DNA from: CAVPDE01 sp963702565
GTDB taxonomy: Bacteria > Desulfobacterota > DSM-4660 > Desulfatiglandales > HGW-15
Assembly: GCA_963702565.1 (NCBI GenBank)
Contig: CAVPDE010000024.1
Span: forward strand, 124,001 to 188,000
DNA: 64,000 bases
Direction of reading: 5' to 3'
The stretch's first letter is position 1. Each line of letters opens with the position of its first letter. The notes below the pieces were generated by a model. It was given only the letters and a program-made list of their open reading frames with translations, did not search any database and had not been told where the DNA came from. Positions 35,199 to 43,872 of this stretch are shown here, one piece after another. Position numbers and translations under genes: made by a program.

Positions 35199-35233
35199 CA
35201 TCCTGCCCTCTCCCACAGATAGCAATGCAAGAG

Positions 35234-35383
35234 AATGAAGCTCCCCGCAGCAAGCTGCGGGGTATCTCTGGAGCGGAATTGCGCCGAAGCCCCACCCGCC
35301 TTCGCTCTCACGAGCTACGGCGCGGTCGCCTCGCCATTCCTCTCTGCAGCAAGCTGCAGAGAGGAATGGCGAAGGCGAATGAA
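35234..35383. repeat. 150-bp multi-hairpin repeat, copy 1
   Basis: Nearly identical to 52978-53127 in the same orientation over about 125 bp, then divergent for six bases and identical again. It starts with a 9-bp stem around AA (35243-35262, CCCCGCAGC-AA-GCTGCGGGG). It ends with a perfect 20-bp stem around AA (35331-35372), sharing the core GCAGCAAGCTGC. The middle part (GCGCCG/CGGCGC) can form a third stem. The translated frame on the opposite strand is an artefact. Confidence 0.9.
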
Positions 35384-35640
35384 CCACAATAGGGTGGGCT
35401 GACCTTTCGCCTGACCGCAAGTGCGAATTTCCAATACTCAAGCCTGAAAAAAGTGACTTCCTTTTACCTCACCTTACCTCGCCCTGAATCGCCAGCAAGG
35501 CAACATGTCGACATTGATAATTATTGACTTCTCGCACTACCCTTTTCATAGTGCAGCGGGCATGGAACAGCCAGGCTAGCCCCAGAGGCGGCACATGGCC
35601 CACCGAGGGCAGTATTTCCAATCAAACGAGGCAAGGGCAT
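35384..35640. other. gene-free stretch before the VTT membrane gene
   Basis: No gene or clear promoter recognised. An open frame reaches back to 35524, but its first 39 codons lack a membrane or domain character. Confidence 0.4.
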
Positions 35641-36315
35641 ATGTGGAATACGAAGGCAAGACGATGGATAAAACCAACAGCTGGCCTTTTGGTCTTGGGC
35701 GGCCTGACTTGGGCTGGCGCCTCATATGATCTTTTTCGGTATGTCTCTCTTGAACAAGTCCGTTCAATGGTGCAATCCCTTGGTGCCTATGGCCCGGTTG
35801 CGTTTGTGGGGCTCTGCGTTGGGGCGGTACTCCTCCACCTACCGGAAATTGTGCTCATCGCCATAGGAGGTGTCCTGTTTGGCTCTGTCAACGGATTCCT
35901 CCTGGGGTGGATCGGCTCTGTGGCGGGCTCGACCTGCTCGTTTCTTATCGCCCGGTATTTCATGCGGGATGCGGTCCGGCGGGCACTGCTGTCCAGATTC
36001 AAGCGCATTCAGGCCTTCGACGAGCGTCTGGCGCGCCGGGGATTCAGGACGATCCTTCTGCTGCGGTTCGCACTTTTCATGGCGCCACCGCTCAACTGGG
36101 CTATAGGGGTGACCCGCGTCCGCCTGCGGGACTACGTCTTGGGTTCGGCCCTGGGCGTAGTGCCCTGTATTGCCATAACGTCCTATGCTGCGGATACCGT
36201 CGCCCAGGCTGGTTCTCTCTCCGCCCTCCTCACGCCCGATACGCTACTGCCTGCAAGCCTTGCCTTTGTCATTGCGGCGGTTGGCGCACTGGTGGCGTGG
36301 AAGTTTTTCCGGTGA
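35641..36315 (+). CDS. TVP38/TMEM64 (VTT domain) membrane protein
   Basis: A DedA-superfamily integral membrane protein, about 224 residues. The first helix (residues 12-30) is followed by the VTT core: LPEIVLIAIGGVLFGSVNGFLLGWIGSVAGS (about 75-105), the amphipathic FLIARYFMRDAVRR segment, and RTILLLRFALFMAPPLNWAIG with the conserved Arg and Pro. The ATG at 35641 has an AAGGG site five bases upstream; a start at 35524 would add 39 unlikely residues. The family includes phospholipid scramblases or transporters in eukaryotes, and its bacterial role is unclear. Confidence 0.85.
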   Translation: MWNTKARRWIKPTAGLLVLGGLTWAGASYDLFRYVSLEQVRSMVQSLGAYGPVAFVGLCVGAVLLHLPEIVLIAIGGVLFGSVNGFLLGWIGSVAGSTCSFLIARYFMRDAVRRALLSRFKRIQAFDERLARRGFRTILLLRFALFMAPPLNWAIGVTRVRLRDYVLGSALGVVPCIAITSYAADTVAQAGSLSALLTPDTLLPASLAFVIAAVGALVAWKFFR

Positions 36316-36444
36316 GGGGAATAAAGTAGCGGCTTTTCATTGGGATTTGATCGCTTCTTCTGGGCTGCCTTAATGTCACCGCCTTTCTCATTTCTGTGGA
36401 TCTTATGACTTGAGTTGCCAGTCTGTTGCCACTTACACCGCTCA

Positions 36445-36476
36445 GAACGAGCGATTTCGATACGAAACCGGTCGCC
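36445..36476. repeat. 32-bp dispersed repeat, copy 1
   Basis: GAACGAGCGATTTCGATACGAA and the following ten bases match 54904-54935 at 27 of 32 positions. Both copies lie in gene-free DNA just after a plus-strand gene. Confidence 0.5.
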
Positions 36477-36596
36477 AAGCACGCTAATCTGAAGAATCTC
36501 CGCAAGTGGACAGTTACGGCCTCTCCTTGATTTTGGAACTTTGCACCACGCTAGGTCCGGCGGAAGAGGAAATCGTCACCTTTGATGGAGGAGGGA

Positions 36597-36887
36597 TTAC
36601 TTTTCAGACACAAAAAGCAACTTATTGAGAGTTCCGAAGGGGTTCGGGATGCTGTTCACGCCTGTAATATCTTCCCACCACCGCCCGTCGATCAGTAATT
36701 TGTATTCATACCTTCCGGGAGCAAGCAGCACTGTCACCTTCCAAAACCCTTCATCGTCTTTTTTCATAGGATGTTCATGGGCATTCCAGTTGTTGAAATC
36801 ACCCACTACAATGACTTCTTTTGCGGTGGGCGCTCTGACCTTAAAGGTCACTTTCCTCTTCTCAGGCTGTCCCTTAGATATTCTCAT
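36597..36887 (-). CDS. CBM48/glycogen-binding domain protein
   Basis: A 96-residue single-domain protein related to the isoamylase N-terminal/AMPK glycogen-binding fold. KVTFKVRAPTAKEVIVVGDFNNWN at about residues 12-35 is the hallmark (GDFNNW), followed by MKKDDEGFWKVTVLLAPGRYEYKLLIDG, with the aromatic residues that stack on sugars, and a closing PNPFG motif. It is probably a cytoplasmic alpha-glucan-binding protein or a small regulatory subunit; neighbours do not help. Confidence 0.88.
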   Translation of the reverse strand: MRISKGQPEKRKVTFKVRAPTAKEVIVVGDFNNWNAHEHPMKKDDEGFWKVTVLLAPGRYEYKLLIDGRWWEDITGVNSIPNPFGTLNKLLFVSEK

Positions 36888-37014
36888 TTACCGTGAGTTC
36901 CACTTCAAGGCCCCGAAGCCGATGGCTAGGAATTGCGAGTTTGACCGTAAGCAAGTCTATTTGAAGAAGGCTGAATTGCCGGTTGGGTCACCTTCTCACT
37001 TGTCTCCCTTGCAT

Positions 37015-37790
37015 TCAGATTTTTGGAAAGCTCTTATCATGGCATTGAACAGGCAGACTGTTTGGTACGGCCGCTAGGCATTTGTTGCATGAAACACAGG
37101 ATACTTTGTCCGCCTTCTTCTCTTTGATCCTCTTGACCAAGTGGGGTTCCCTGATAAAGGGGCGTGACATGGAAATGAAGTCGGCAATCCCACCAGAAAT
37201 CAGCGCTTCCATCCGAGAGACCGTCCTCATGCCTCCGACCAATAGCAACGGGATTCCATTCATTGCCGGCTTGATAACCTTTGCGCCATCAGCATTATAG
37301 CCTTCAACCAAATCATATTTGCCTGACAGCCGCTTTATCATGAATCGGCGATGGGCCTCTGCCATGTGGGAGCGCTCAGGGCAAGTTCATTCACAGGAAC
37401 ATCTCCCCGGCACATGTTCATAAACGAATAAACAGCGCTGCCACAACTGAGCTCAATACCGTCGATCCCTTCCTCAACCAGCCTCTGACTGTATCGGCGG
37501 GCAAGCTCCGGTGTTACACCTTGTTTCGGCGTATAATCATTCACACTGAGCTTTATAATCACGGGCATCTTTTGCGGTATGACTTTCCTGATCTGGGAGA
37601 GCACCTCCTTGAGAAGCCTGAAACGATTCTCGTCCGATCCGCCCCACTCATCTGTCCTCTGGTTAAAAAACGGAGAGAGGAATTGGTTAAACAAGTAACC
37701 ATGGGCTGCGTGGAGTTGAATACCATCGCCACCGGCCTCTGCCCTTTCATGGCCATCTCAAGAAGGTTGCGGTTATGCTGAAAGTTGACT
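37015..37790 (-). pseudogene. broken old-yellow-enzyme NADH:flavin oxidoreductase
   Basis: Minus-strand frames carry the second half of an OYE-family flavoenzyme. Segments such as AGGDGIQLHAAHGYLFNQFLSP (FMN/substrate-binding His pair), NQRTDEWGGSDENRFRL, GIDGIELSCGS, KYDLVEGYN and LLLVGGMR are recognisable, with a C-terminal CVSCNKCL Cys motif. Two frameshifts, one near 37355 (RPIA to HRRF) and one near 37745, break the reading, and the first about 130 residues are missing. The enzyme is therefore inactive; it suggests a previously functional ene-reductase. Confidence 0.8.
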
Positions 37791-38436
37791 GGAAGACTGA
37801 ATTGTCTGGGAATCGAGAGGAGGATAGACCCTTTGGCGAGGGATGTCCAGACCTTTTATTTGCCCGATTTGACAAGCGATTAGCTTTTGTAATCGCCCAC
37901 AATGCTAGGGTCAGCTAAAAGGCAAGAAACAGGAGGAATTCCTAGGGGACAGCTGCGGCCCCATGCATTTGGTAATCGCTACGTTTTCACGCTGGCCAAA
38001 TTCAAGTATACGATGCGCAATCAATGCCCTTACCGAATCAAAGGACAGTGGCTCGTGATATCCTCATCGGCATGATTTCTAAATCCTACCTACCGTATGT
38101 CATCGCAACGACTTCAGAGCCCTCGCCACAAGCACAAGGAAAAAGCTCTGGAAGGCACCCTTTTGTCGTAGGACATTCAAAGGCCCACAGCCTAGAAGTT
38201 TAGAAGGTAGTCCACACAAAGACTACAACCTTTTTCTTCAAGAAATCATACCTTCGGCCGATTCCAATTTGAAAACACAAAATGTAAAGATAAAAATTAA
38301 AATGTTTAATTCGCGTTTTCCCTGGCCTCTAACATGGGTTTAGGGTCATTCGTCCCTGACAGGGATTTACTCCTACTGGGAAAACTCCTTCGCTGCCTAT
38401 TGCAATCTCGTACACACTAGAAGGGAGGTTTCGGAA
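37791..38436. other. gene-free stretch
   Basis: 646 bp with no gene. It includes the repeat copy at 37992-38031; the last 170 bp are AT-rich and probably hold the promoter of the next gene, but no box is convincing. A GGGAGG ribosome site precedes the ATG at 38437. Confidence 0.45.
37992..38031. repeat. 40-bp dispersed repeat, copy 2
   Basis: CTGGCCAAATTCAAGTATACGAT and the following ATGCCCTT correspond to 33546-33585 with a few mismatches and a two-base gap. Confidence 0.5.
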
Positions 38437-38736
38437 ATGGGTAAAATAAGAAAGAGAACGGTCCGCTGGGAACCTTCAACCGAAGCTGCAAAATACAAGC
38501 TTTATTGGTCTACGCAAGGTCCGGTGGGATATGACTCAGATTCTTTTGAGGTCGAAAGCAAAACCATGGTGATTCTTCCAGATGAGATTCCTTCGTTCCC
38601 TAAGATCTCGGGAAATATTGAACTGGGGATTACGTCGGTCAATGAATCGGGGAACGAATCTGATATTACCATAGCCAGAGTGTATGTTGACTTCACTGTA
38701 CCTGAAGCACCCAAGGCCATTACGGTGGAAGATTAG
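38437..38736 (+). CDS. fibronectin-III-like small protein, paralogue A
   Basis: 99 residues without signal peptide. The pattern VRWEPS...KLYWS, LPDEIPSFP, LGITSVNESGNES and DFTVPEAPK is that of a single Fn3-like beta sandwich (W, Y, SGNES before the last strands). It has a GGGAGG ribosome site. A close relative follows at 39000. I do not recognise a named family; a binding or adaptor role is possible. No other gene in the area explains it. Confidence 0.75.
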   Translation: MGKIRKRTVRWEPSTEAAKYKLYWSTQGPVGYDSDSFEVESKTMVILPDEIPSFPKISGNIELGITSVNESGNESDITIARVYVDFTVPEAPKAITVED

Positions 38737-38999
38737 AGTCAACAAATCGTCTTCCGATGCACTGGTTCTCAGACTGACTCCGACCGCAGATATACAAAAC
38801 TGTTCAAATCGAAGTGTTGGCGCACTACCGCCTCTGTTTTTGTAGAGCCCTATCCGACAGCTTTGGCCGCACCTATTGCGTTTAGCATATCGCATGGGGT
38901 TTTGATAGTCCTTTAGTGTTCCATCCGTCAGAATATAGTTATCTTCAATTGGAAGGTGCGATAGATAACAGCCTCACTGTTTAAGCTGTCTTAAGGAGC

Positions 39000-39341
39000 A
39001 TGGCAAGAATCCTACCAAAAGTTGCTCGTTGGCAACCTTCGGAAACACCTGAAGTAAGCTATCGTTTTTATTGGGCCACCTGCAGAACAGTTCTCCATAA
39101 TCTGGACTATGCGGATGTTGGGCCTGTTACAGAGATTAGGCTTCCTGATGACATCCCAGCATTTCCCTTCATTGCTGGTAAATTCGTTTTGGGCGTTAGC
39201 GCAGTGACTCTCTCAGGAAACGAATCAGAGATTACCACAGTCATCGCCGATATTGATTTCACCATACCAGACGCACCAAGGGATCTCAGAATTGAAGATA
39301 CACAGCAGCGGGGGGAGCGGGGGGGAGCGGGACATCCTTGA
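39000..39341 (+). CDS. fibronectin-III-like small protein, paralogue B
   Basis: 113 residues, clearly related to the protein at 38437. The shared pattern is ARWQPSE...FYWAT, LPDDIPAFPFIAG, LGVSAVTLSGNESEIT, DIDFTIPDAPRDL, with an extra Gly/Arg-rich tail (last 15 residues) that looks like frame-extended junk. The start matches that of its paralogue; the ribosome site AAGGAG is unusually close to the ATG. A bidirectional terminator follows at 39453. The two copies are 60 percent or more alike in their core and arose by local duplication. Confidence 0.72.
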   Translation: MARILPKVARWQPSETPEVSYRFYWATCRTVLHNLDYADVGPVTEIRLPDDIPAFPFIAGKFVLGVSAVTLSGNESEITTVIADIDFTIPDAPRDLRIEDTQQRGERGGAGHP

Positions 39342-39452
39342 AATATTGACATTCTGGGCAGGTCCATAAATGGATTTAATAGGAGTGAAGACCGCGCCGT
39401 GATATGAAACAAGAACGTCAATTATCAAGAACGTCTCTCTCTTCCAGAACTC

Positions 39453-39487
39453 AAAAAGGCTTTCGGTTTTTCCGAAAGCCCTTTTTT
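39453..39487. terminator. bidirectional terminator
   Basis: AAAAAGGCTTTCGG-TTTT-T-CCGAAAGCC followed by CTTTTTT. Stem with 9 or more GC-rich pairs, T runs in both directions. Ends the Fn3-like gene unit and the minus-strand GNAT operon. Confidence 0.88.
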
Positions 39488-39530
39488 ATTCGCTCTCTTT
39501 TCAACCCCTCACCGGCGGCGGGCGCATAGG

Positions 39531-39785
39531 CTATTGGCATTGCGAGCGGCAGCCGCCGAAACTTGAGATCTTCTCGCCTAGGCTCTCGAGGTACTCGTCC
39601 CTTTCCTGCTCGCTCTCAAAGTTGACCACGGAGACATAGCCCTTTCCGCCAAGATCCCCCTCCCCTGCTCCGAGCATCTCCTTCAGCAAGGAGTCTGGAT
39701 TATTCCCGTACCTCGCGGCAAGCTCCTCCTCGCCGACGGCTTTCTTCGCATTGCCGTAGCCGTCATAGTACACGTAGTATTTCAT
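39531..39785 (-). CDS. hypothetical protein, 84 residues
   Basis: Begins MKYYVYYDGYGNAKKAVGEEELAARYG and ends in FGGCRSQCQ. No family recognised. An upstream TTG two codons earlier is possible, but the ATG at 39785 has a GGGG site. It is 16 bp downstream of the GNAT gene on the same strand and is probably co-transcribed with it and ended by the terminator at 39453-39487. Confidence 0.65.
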   Translation of the reverse strand: MKYYVYYDGYGNAKKAVGEEELAARYGNNPDSLLKEMLGAGEGDLGGKGYVSVVNFESEQERDEYLESLGEKISSFGGCRSQCQ

Positions 39786-39800
39786 CAGCAACCCCGTGGC

Positions 39801-40580
39801 CTATTTGAAAACCATATCCAGGAGGAACACACCCTCCTCCACCCTCCTTTGAATATCGTACTCGATTCCCTCAAGGGACCTGAGGAGACGCAGCATTGCA
39901 GCGTTGTCTACAAGAACCTGCGCGGTCAAGCCCTTGAGCCCCTGTGCTCTCGCAATCGAGATCAGATGGAGCAGAAGTTCGCCTCCGATGCCTTTGTTCT
40001 GATACTCCCTCCCTACGGTGAGGACCAACTCGGCAGTCTTTCTCTCTCGATCAATGAAGCAACGGCCGACCCCTACTATTTTCCCTGTCTCCCCACTCCC
40101 GACCAACGCCAAGATAGCTATCTGCTTTGTGGGATCAATGTCGACGAGTTTCGTCAATAGAGCTTCGGTAGGCTCGATGTGTCTGAAAAAACGAAAGTGA
40201 AGGTCTTCTTCAGAGAGGGATTCCACAAAAAAGCGCAGGAGTTCCTTGTCCTTGCTCCGAACCGGTCTCAGCGTGATCTTGACCCCTGCCCTTGTCGTCC
40301 TCTCCGCATCTTCTCCCGGCAAATGAGTTCGAATCAGGACCGTAAAACCCATGGACTCGAGCGCACCGATCCAGTACCGGGCATCTTCCGCCTTCTCGTA
40401 CTGTCCCACGAGAAGGAGACACCGGTTCTCTTCATCCCACACCCAGTCATATTGCACGAATCGAACGCCGTGAGCCTCCAGGTTCTCTCGCAGCTTTTCG
40501 CGAATCTGTTCCCTGGCCTCAAAATCCAAATCACGGTAGGAAGGACCCTGGATTAAGACGTAATACACCATAGCCCCCAT
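39801..40580 (-). CDS. GNAT-family N-acetyltransferase
   Basis: Acetyl-CoA-dependent acetyltransferase. The C-terminal half (from about residue 100) resembles the GNAT domain of protein acetyltransferases: GVKITLRPVRSKDKELLRFF, LSEEDLHFRFF, then the acetyl-CoA loop QNKGIGGELLLHLI. The first 90 residues form an additional alpha/beta domain of unknown type (MGAMVYYVLIQGPSYRDLDF). Start is the ATG at 40580 after AAAAGG; an earlier one at 40652 would add a basic tail. Substrate unknown, possibly a protein lysine. Confidence 0.85.
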   Translation of the reverse strand: MGAMVYYVLIQGPSYRDLDFEAREQIREKLRENLEAHGVRFVQYDWVWDEENRCLLLVGQYEKAEDARYWIGALESMGFTVLIRTHLPGEDAERTTRAGVKITLRPVRSKDKELLRFFVESLSEEDLHFRFFRHIEPTEALLTKLVDIDPTKQIAILALVGSGETGKIVGVGRCFIDRERKTAELVLTVGREYQNKGIGGELLLHLISIARAQGLKGLTAQVLVDNAAMLRLLRSLEGIEYDIQRRVEEGVFLLDMVFK

Positions 40581-40684
40581 GACCTTTTCCGGCCGCCATT
40601 TGAATAAAGCTAAAATGTTTCGAATCTTGTTTTTGTTTTGTTTCGCACGCAACCGGTGCGCTGAAAAAACTTGGCAGGAAGCCG

Positions 40685-40963
40685 TTAGACCCCTAGTTCA
40701 TTGGTTGCTGAGTTGCATCCGCAGTTTTTTGTGTCCCCGCTTTTCAGAAGGTAGTCATACACCAGCGCCAGTCTCCCGCAATCACACTTGGCAATCCAGG
40801 CTCCTACCCTACCGCTTCTCGAACGCCTGAGAACGACAAGCTCACCGAATCTCTTGCCGATGAGGCCGAGACCCTTTGCCTCATTGTTCGTCTTGTGTTT
40901 CACTGTCCTTCTTCTGTTTCTCAAGTGTTTGTCCATACGCAGATTAGTCCTCTCTCCTTTCAT
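40685..40963 (-). CDS. phage-like Cys-cluster zinc-binding protein
   Basis: 92 residues. After a basic N-terminus comes GKRFGELVVLRRS and then AKCDCGRLALVYDYLLKSGDTKNCGC, the C-x-C-G...C-x-C pattern seen in N-terminal zinc ribbons of AP2/HNH-type phage endonucleases. There is no HNH motif, so it is a stand-alone domain or a remnant. Its phage flavour agrees with the old integrase at 33 kb. Confidence 0.7.
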   Translation of the reverse strand: MKGERTNLRMDKHLRNRRRTVKHKTNNEAKGLGLIGKRFGELVVLRRSRSGRVGAWIAKCDCGRLALVYDYLLKSGDTKNCGCNSATNELGV

Positions 40964-41031
40964 AAAGGTTCATCCCTTTGTGAAACATCATTTCCTGTTC
41001 GGCACAGCCGGGTTCTTGACCCTTCTAGACC

Positions 41032-41223
41032 CTAGGCCCTGATGAGCCCGCTGTTTTTCTTGTCGCAAAAATAGCAGTATTTGCTCCAGATGGTGGGCCA
41101 GCTCGCTGTGGAAGTCAGCTTATCCACCGGGTTGCTGTAGGTTTTCGCGGCAGCCGACCGGTCCACCCCTTTCCCGCAAACCCCCCGCACTTTACACATG
41201 GCACACAAAACGATTTCGTTCAT
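41032..41223 (-). CDS. small four-cysteine protein
   Basis: 63 residues from the ATG at 41223, which has GGAG six bases upstream. CAMCK with CGKG and YCYFCDKK give two C-x2-C-like pairs, so a zinc or iron-sulfur knuckle is likely. Not recognised as a named family. It stands alone between the phage-like protein and bipA. Confidence 0.6.
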   Translation of the reverse strand: MNEIVLCAMCKVRGVCGKGVDRSAAAKTYSNPVDKLTSTASWPTIWSKYCYFCDKKNSGLIRA

Positions 41224-41704
41224 AATGGTCTCCTCTGGTTGCATCTTGCTGATGCGGAAAGCCCGTTCCTCAATGACCCGAAAGATATCTCCGGCTTTTG
41301 CAGTGCTGAACGAGAATGCCTCGAAATCCCATTCTGAGACATCCCCTCGCGAAAGAGCCTTGTGATTTCGGGATACCCTATTCCTAGTCTGGAGAGTTTG
41401 CGACAGTTTGGAACGGCTTTAGCCGTCCACGCAGCGATTCATTGCAACCGTTTGAGATGGGTTCTAGATACTAGCAAACGGGAACGGGTCTAAAGAGATT
41501 TCAACGAATAGGTATCCCTCAAAGGAAAAGAGCCCGCCAACAAGGGCGAGCCTCATTGAATGATTCTATTATAATCCCCTTTTTCCAATAAGCAATCAAA
41601 CTTTTTGATTTATGTTGATTTATTTTCGGTAAAACACTTGTAATCCTTCTTTATGGGGTTATATTTCCCATTTCGGTCAACCTAAAGAGGACACCTTTAG
41701 AATC
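41224..41704. other. gap with typA upstream region and terminator-like hairpin
   Basis: No gene. 41532-41551 (GCCCGCC-AACAAG-GGCGAGC) forms a 7-bp stem with a T-rich tail only on the minus strand, although no minus-strand gene lies upstream of it. The AT-rich 41560-41700 segment, including TATAAT at 41570-41575, probably holds the typA promoter; no -35 box is convincing. Confidence 0.45.
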
Positions 41705-43549
41705 ATGCACAGAGCGATAAACCAAATCCTGCGAAACATAGCCATCATCTCCCACGTTGACCACGGAAAAACAACCCTGGTGGACGCCATGTTCCGTCAA
41801 AGCGGCCTGTTCAGGGCCAACCAAGAGGTCAGCGATCGACTGATGGACACTCTGGACCTGGAACGAGAACGCGGCATCACCATTGCGGCCAAGAACTGCT
41901 CCGTCATGTGGAAAGGGGTCCGCATCAATATTATTGACACTCCCGGCCATGCGGATTTCGGAGGTGAGGTGGAGCGCGCCCTGTCCATGGTCGACGGCGC
42001 GATTCTTCTTGTGGACGCGTCAGAAGGTCCCCTGCCCCAGACCCGCTTTGTTCTGAAAAAAGCGCTGGACGCTCACCTCAAGATCGTCGTGGTCATCAAC
42101 AAGATCGACCGGCCCGACGCTCGACCCGACGAGGTCCTCGATGAAATCTACGACCTTCTGATCGACCTGAATGCCACGGACGATCAGCTCGAATTTCCTC
42201 TGCTCTATGCGGTCGGCCGCGACGGCATCGCCCAGAAAACCCTGGAGGAAGAGGGAGAGAACCTACACCTGCTTCTGGACACGATCCTCGAAGAAATCCC
42301 CGGCCCCTCCCACGACCCTGAGGCCCCGTTCCAGATGCTCGTCTCCGACCTGGGCTATTCGGATTACGTGGGCCGGCTCGCGGTTGGAAAGATCTTTAAT
42401 GGAACAGCGCGTTCCAGGGACAGCCTGGTTTGCATCGCCGCCTCCGGCGCAAGCACGCCGCTCACGGTCTCAAAGCTCCAAGTTTACGACGGCATGAAGC
42501 TCCGGGAAATGGAGGAAGTGGAGCCCGGCGACATTGTGGTCCTTGCAGGCATCGAGGAGGTCAAGATCGGGGACACCATCTGCAACCGGAACGCTCCCCG
42601 CGCATTGCCGAGGATCACCGTGGACGAACCCACCGTGTCCATGAAGTTCACGGTCAACACGTCGCCCTTCGGCGGGCAGGACGGGACCTATGTTCAGTTG
42701 AGCAGGATCTACGAGCGCCTGCTCAAAGAAGCCCGCAGCAATGTGGCCATCCAGGTGGAACGGGGCGAAGACCGCGACAGCATCGTGGTGAAGGGCCGGG
42801 GCGAATTCCAGCTGGCTATCCTCATCGAAACCATGCGGCGGGAGGGCTACGAGTTCTGCGTGGGCCGGCCCGAGGTCATCTACCGCTACGAGAACGACCG
42901 CAAGCTCGAACCCATCGAGCGGCTCCTGGTCGATTGCGAAGAACGCTTTCTGGGAGTGGTCACGGAAAAGCTCTCCCTTCGCAGGGGAAAAATGCTCAAC
43001 CTGGTCAACAACGGAAAGGGCCGGGTGAGAATCGACTTCTCCGTGCCGGCTAGAGCCTTGATCGGATACCGCGACGAGTTTCTTACCGACACCCGCGGAA
43101 CCGGCATCATGCATTCCCTGTTCGACGGGTACGAGGAGTTCAGAGGGGAGTGCCCCAGCCGCTTTACCGGATCCATCGTGGCGGACCGCACCGGCAGCGC
43201 CGTGCCCTATGCCCTGTTTAACCTGGAGCCCCGGGGCCGCCTCTTCATCGTGCCGAGCGACCCGGTCTACGAGGGAATGATCGTCGGTGAACACAACCGG
43301 GGTGAGGACATCGACGTCAACCCCTGCAAGGAAAAGAAACTCTCCAACATGCGGGCGGCCGGGAAAGATGAAAACGTCATTCTCTCTCCCATCAAGTCCG
43401 TCACCCTGGAGCAGGCGATCAGTTTTATTCGGGAAGACGAAATGGTGGAGGTCACGCCGCGGGCGGTCCGCATGCGAAAGGCCCTGCTTTCAGCTCAGAA
43501 ACGTCATGCCCTTCGACCCTCCCGGGTCAATGACAAGAAGGCGGCCTAG
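41705..43549 (+). CDS. typA: ribosome-associated GTPase BipA/TypA
   Basis: Translational GTPase that binds ribosomes and helps 50S assembly and stress adaptation. G1 is HVDHGKTTL at residues 17-25, the switch I region GITI, G3 DTPGHADFGGEVERAL, G4 NKIDRPDA. The EF-G-like domains II, III, V follow, and the C-terminus includes the TypA-specific SLRRGKMLNLVNNGKGRVRIDF and VGEHNRGEDIDVNPCKEKKLSNMR segments. 614 residues, full length. A good ribosome site AGAGGA precedes it. Confidence 0.97.
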   Translation: MHRAINQILRNIAIISHVDHGKTTLVDAMFRQSGLFRANQEVSDRLMDTLDLERERGITIAAKNCSVMWKGVRINIIDTPGHADFGGEVERALSMVDGAILLVDASEGPLPQTRFVLKKALDAHLKIVVVINKIDRPDARPDEVLDEIYDLLIDLNATDDQLEFPLLYAVGRDGIAQKTLEEEGENLHLLLDTILEEIPGPSHDPEAPFQMLVSDLGYSDYVGRLAVGKIFNGTARSRDSLVCIAASGASTPLTVSKLQVYDGMKLREMEEVEPGDIVVLAGIEEVKIGDTICNRNAPRALPRITVDEPTVSMKFTVNTSPFGGQDGTYVQLSRIYERLLKEARSNVAIQVERGEDRDSIVVKGRGEFQLAILIETMRREGYEFCVGRPEVIYRYENDRKLEPIERLLVDCEERFLGVVTEKLSLRRGKMLNLVNNGKGRVRIDFSVPARALIGYRDEFLTDTRGTGIMHSLFDGYEEFRGECPSRFTGSIVADRTGSAVPYALFNLEPRGRLFIVPSDPVYEGMIVGEHNRGEDIDVNPCKEKKLSNMRAAGKDENVILSPIKSVTLEQAISFIREDEMVEVTPRAVRMRKALLSAQKRHALRPSRVNDKKAA

Positions 43550-43576
43550 GTCTTTGACTCAGATAAAGGCTCCTTC

Positions 43577-43738
43577 CTAGCCTTTGGCAATCCATTCATC
43601 AATGACTTCCTTGTCAAATCGCCAGACCCTGCCGATCCGAATCGATGGGATTTTGCCTTCTTTGGACAACTTGCATATGGTGATCTGATGCAATCTCAAG
43701 TACTTCGCCAATTCTCTGGTTGTCATGATCTGCGCCAA
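43577..43738 (-). CDS. excisionase-like helix-turn-helix protein
   Basis: A MerR/excisionase-type DNA-binding domain (HTH_17). TTRELAKYLRLHQITICKLSKEGKIPSIRIGRVWRF is the full two-helix plus wing unit, followed by DKEVIDEWIAKG. The frame is open to 43837, but a TTG at 43738 with GGGAG eight bases upstream, or the ATG four codons later, gives the usual compact 50-residue protein. It overlaps convergently with the end of typA. A palindrome and a long AT-rich island lie directly upstream. Confidence 0.8.
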   Translation of the reverse strand: MAQIMTTRELAKYLRLHQITICKLSKEGKIPSIRIGRVWRFDKEVIDEWIAKG

Positions 43739-43837
43739 AATAGAATCTCCCGTATGATCTTTAAGTGTTGTGACTTTAGGAACTGATCCCGAAGGGTCGA
43801 AACGTTCAGAGATGAGGCTAGCGCTTCCACGGCCCAT

Positions 43838-43872
43838 TAAACTACCCTCGTCTTATAGACGAGGATAGTTTA
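43838..43872. promoter_or_regulatory. 35-bp palindrome upstream of the HTH gene
   Basis: TAAACTA-C-CCTCGTCT-TAT-AGACGAGG-A-TAGTTTA: 15 of 16 positions pair. Its location about 100 bp upstream of the HTH start makes it a candidate operator or a transcript hairpin. Confidence 0.5.

Noticed and set aside
35166..35441. Reading frame in the 150-bp repeat (same shadow frame at 52946-53179)
   Set aside because: The identical peptide in both copies simply reflects the repeat DNA; no ribosome site or domain is present.
43564..43586. Terminator between typA and the HTH gene
   Set aside because: AAAGGCT-N7-AGCCTTT can form a short stem, but neither strand has a convincing T run, so it was not listed.
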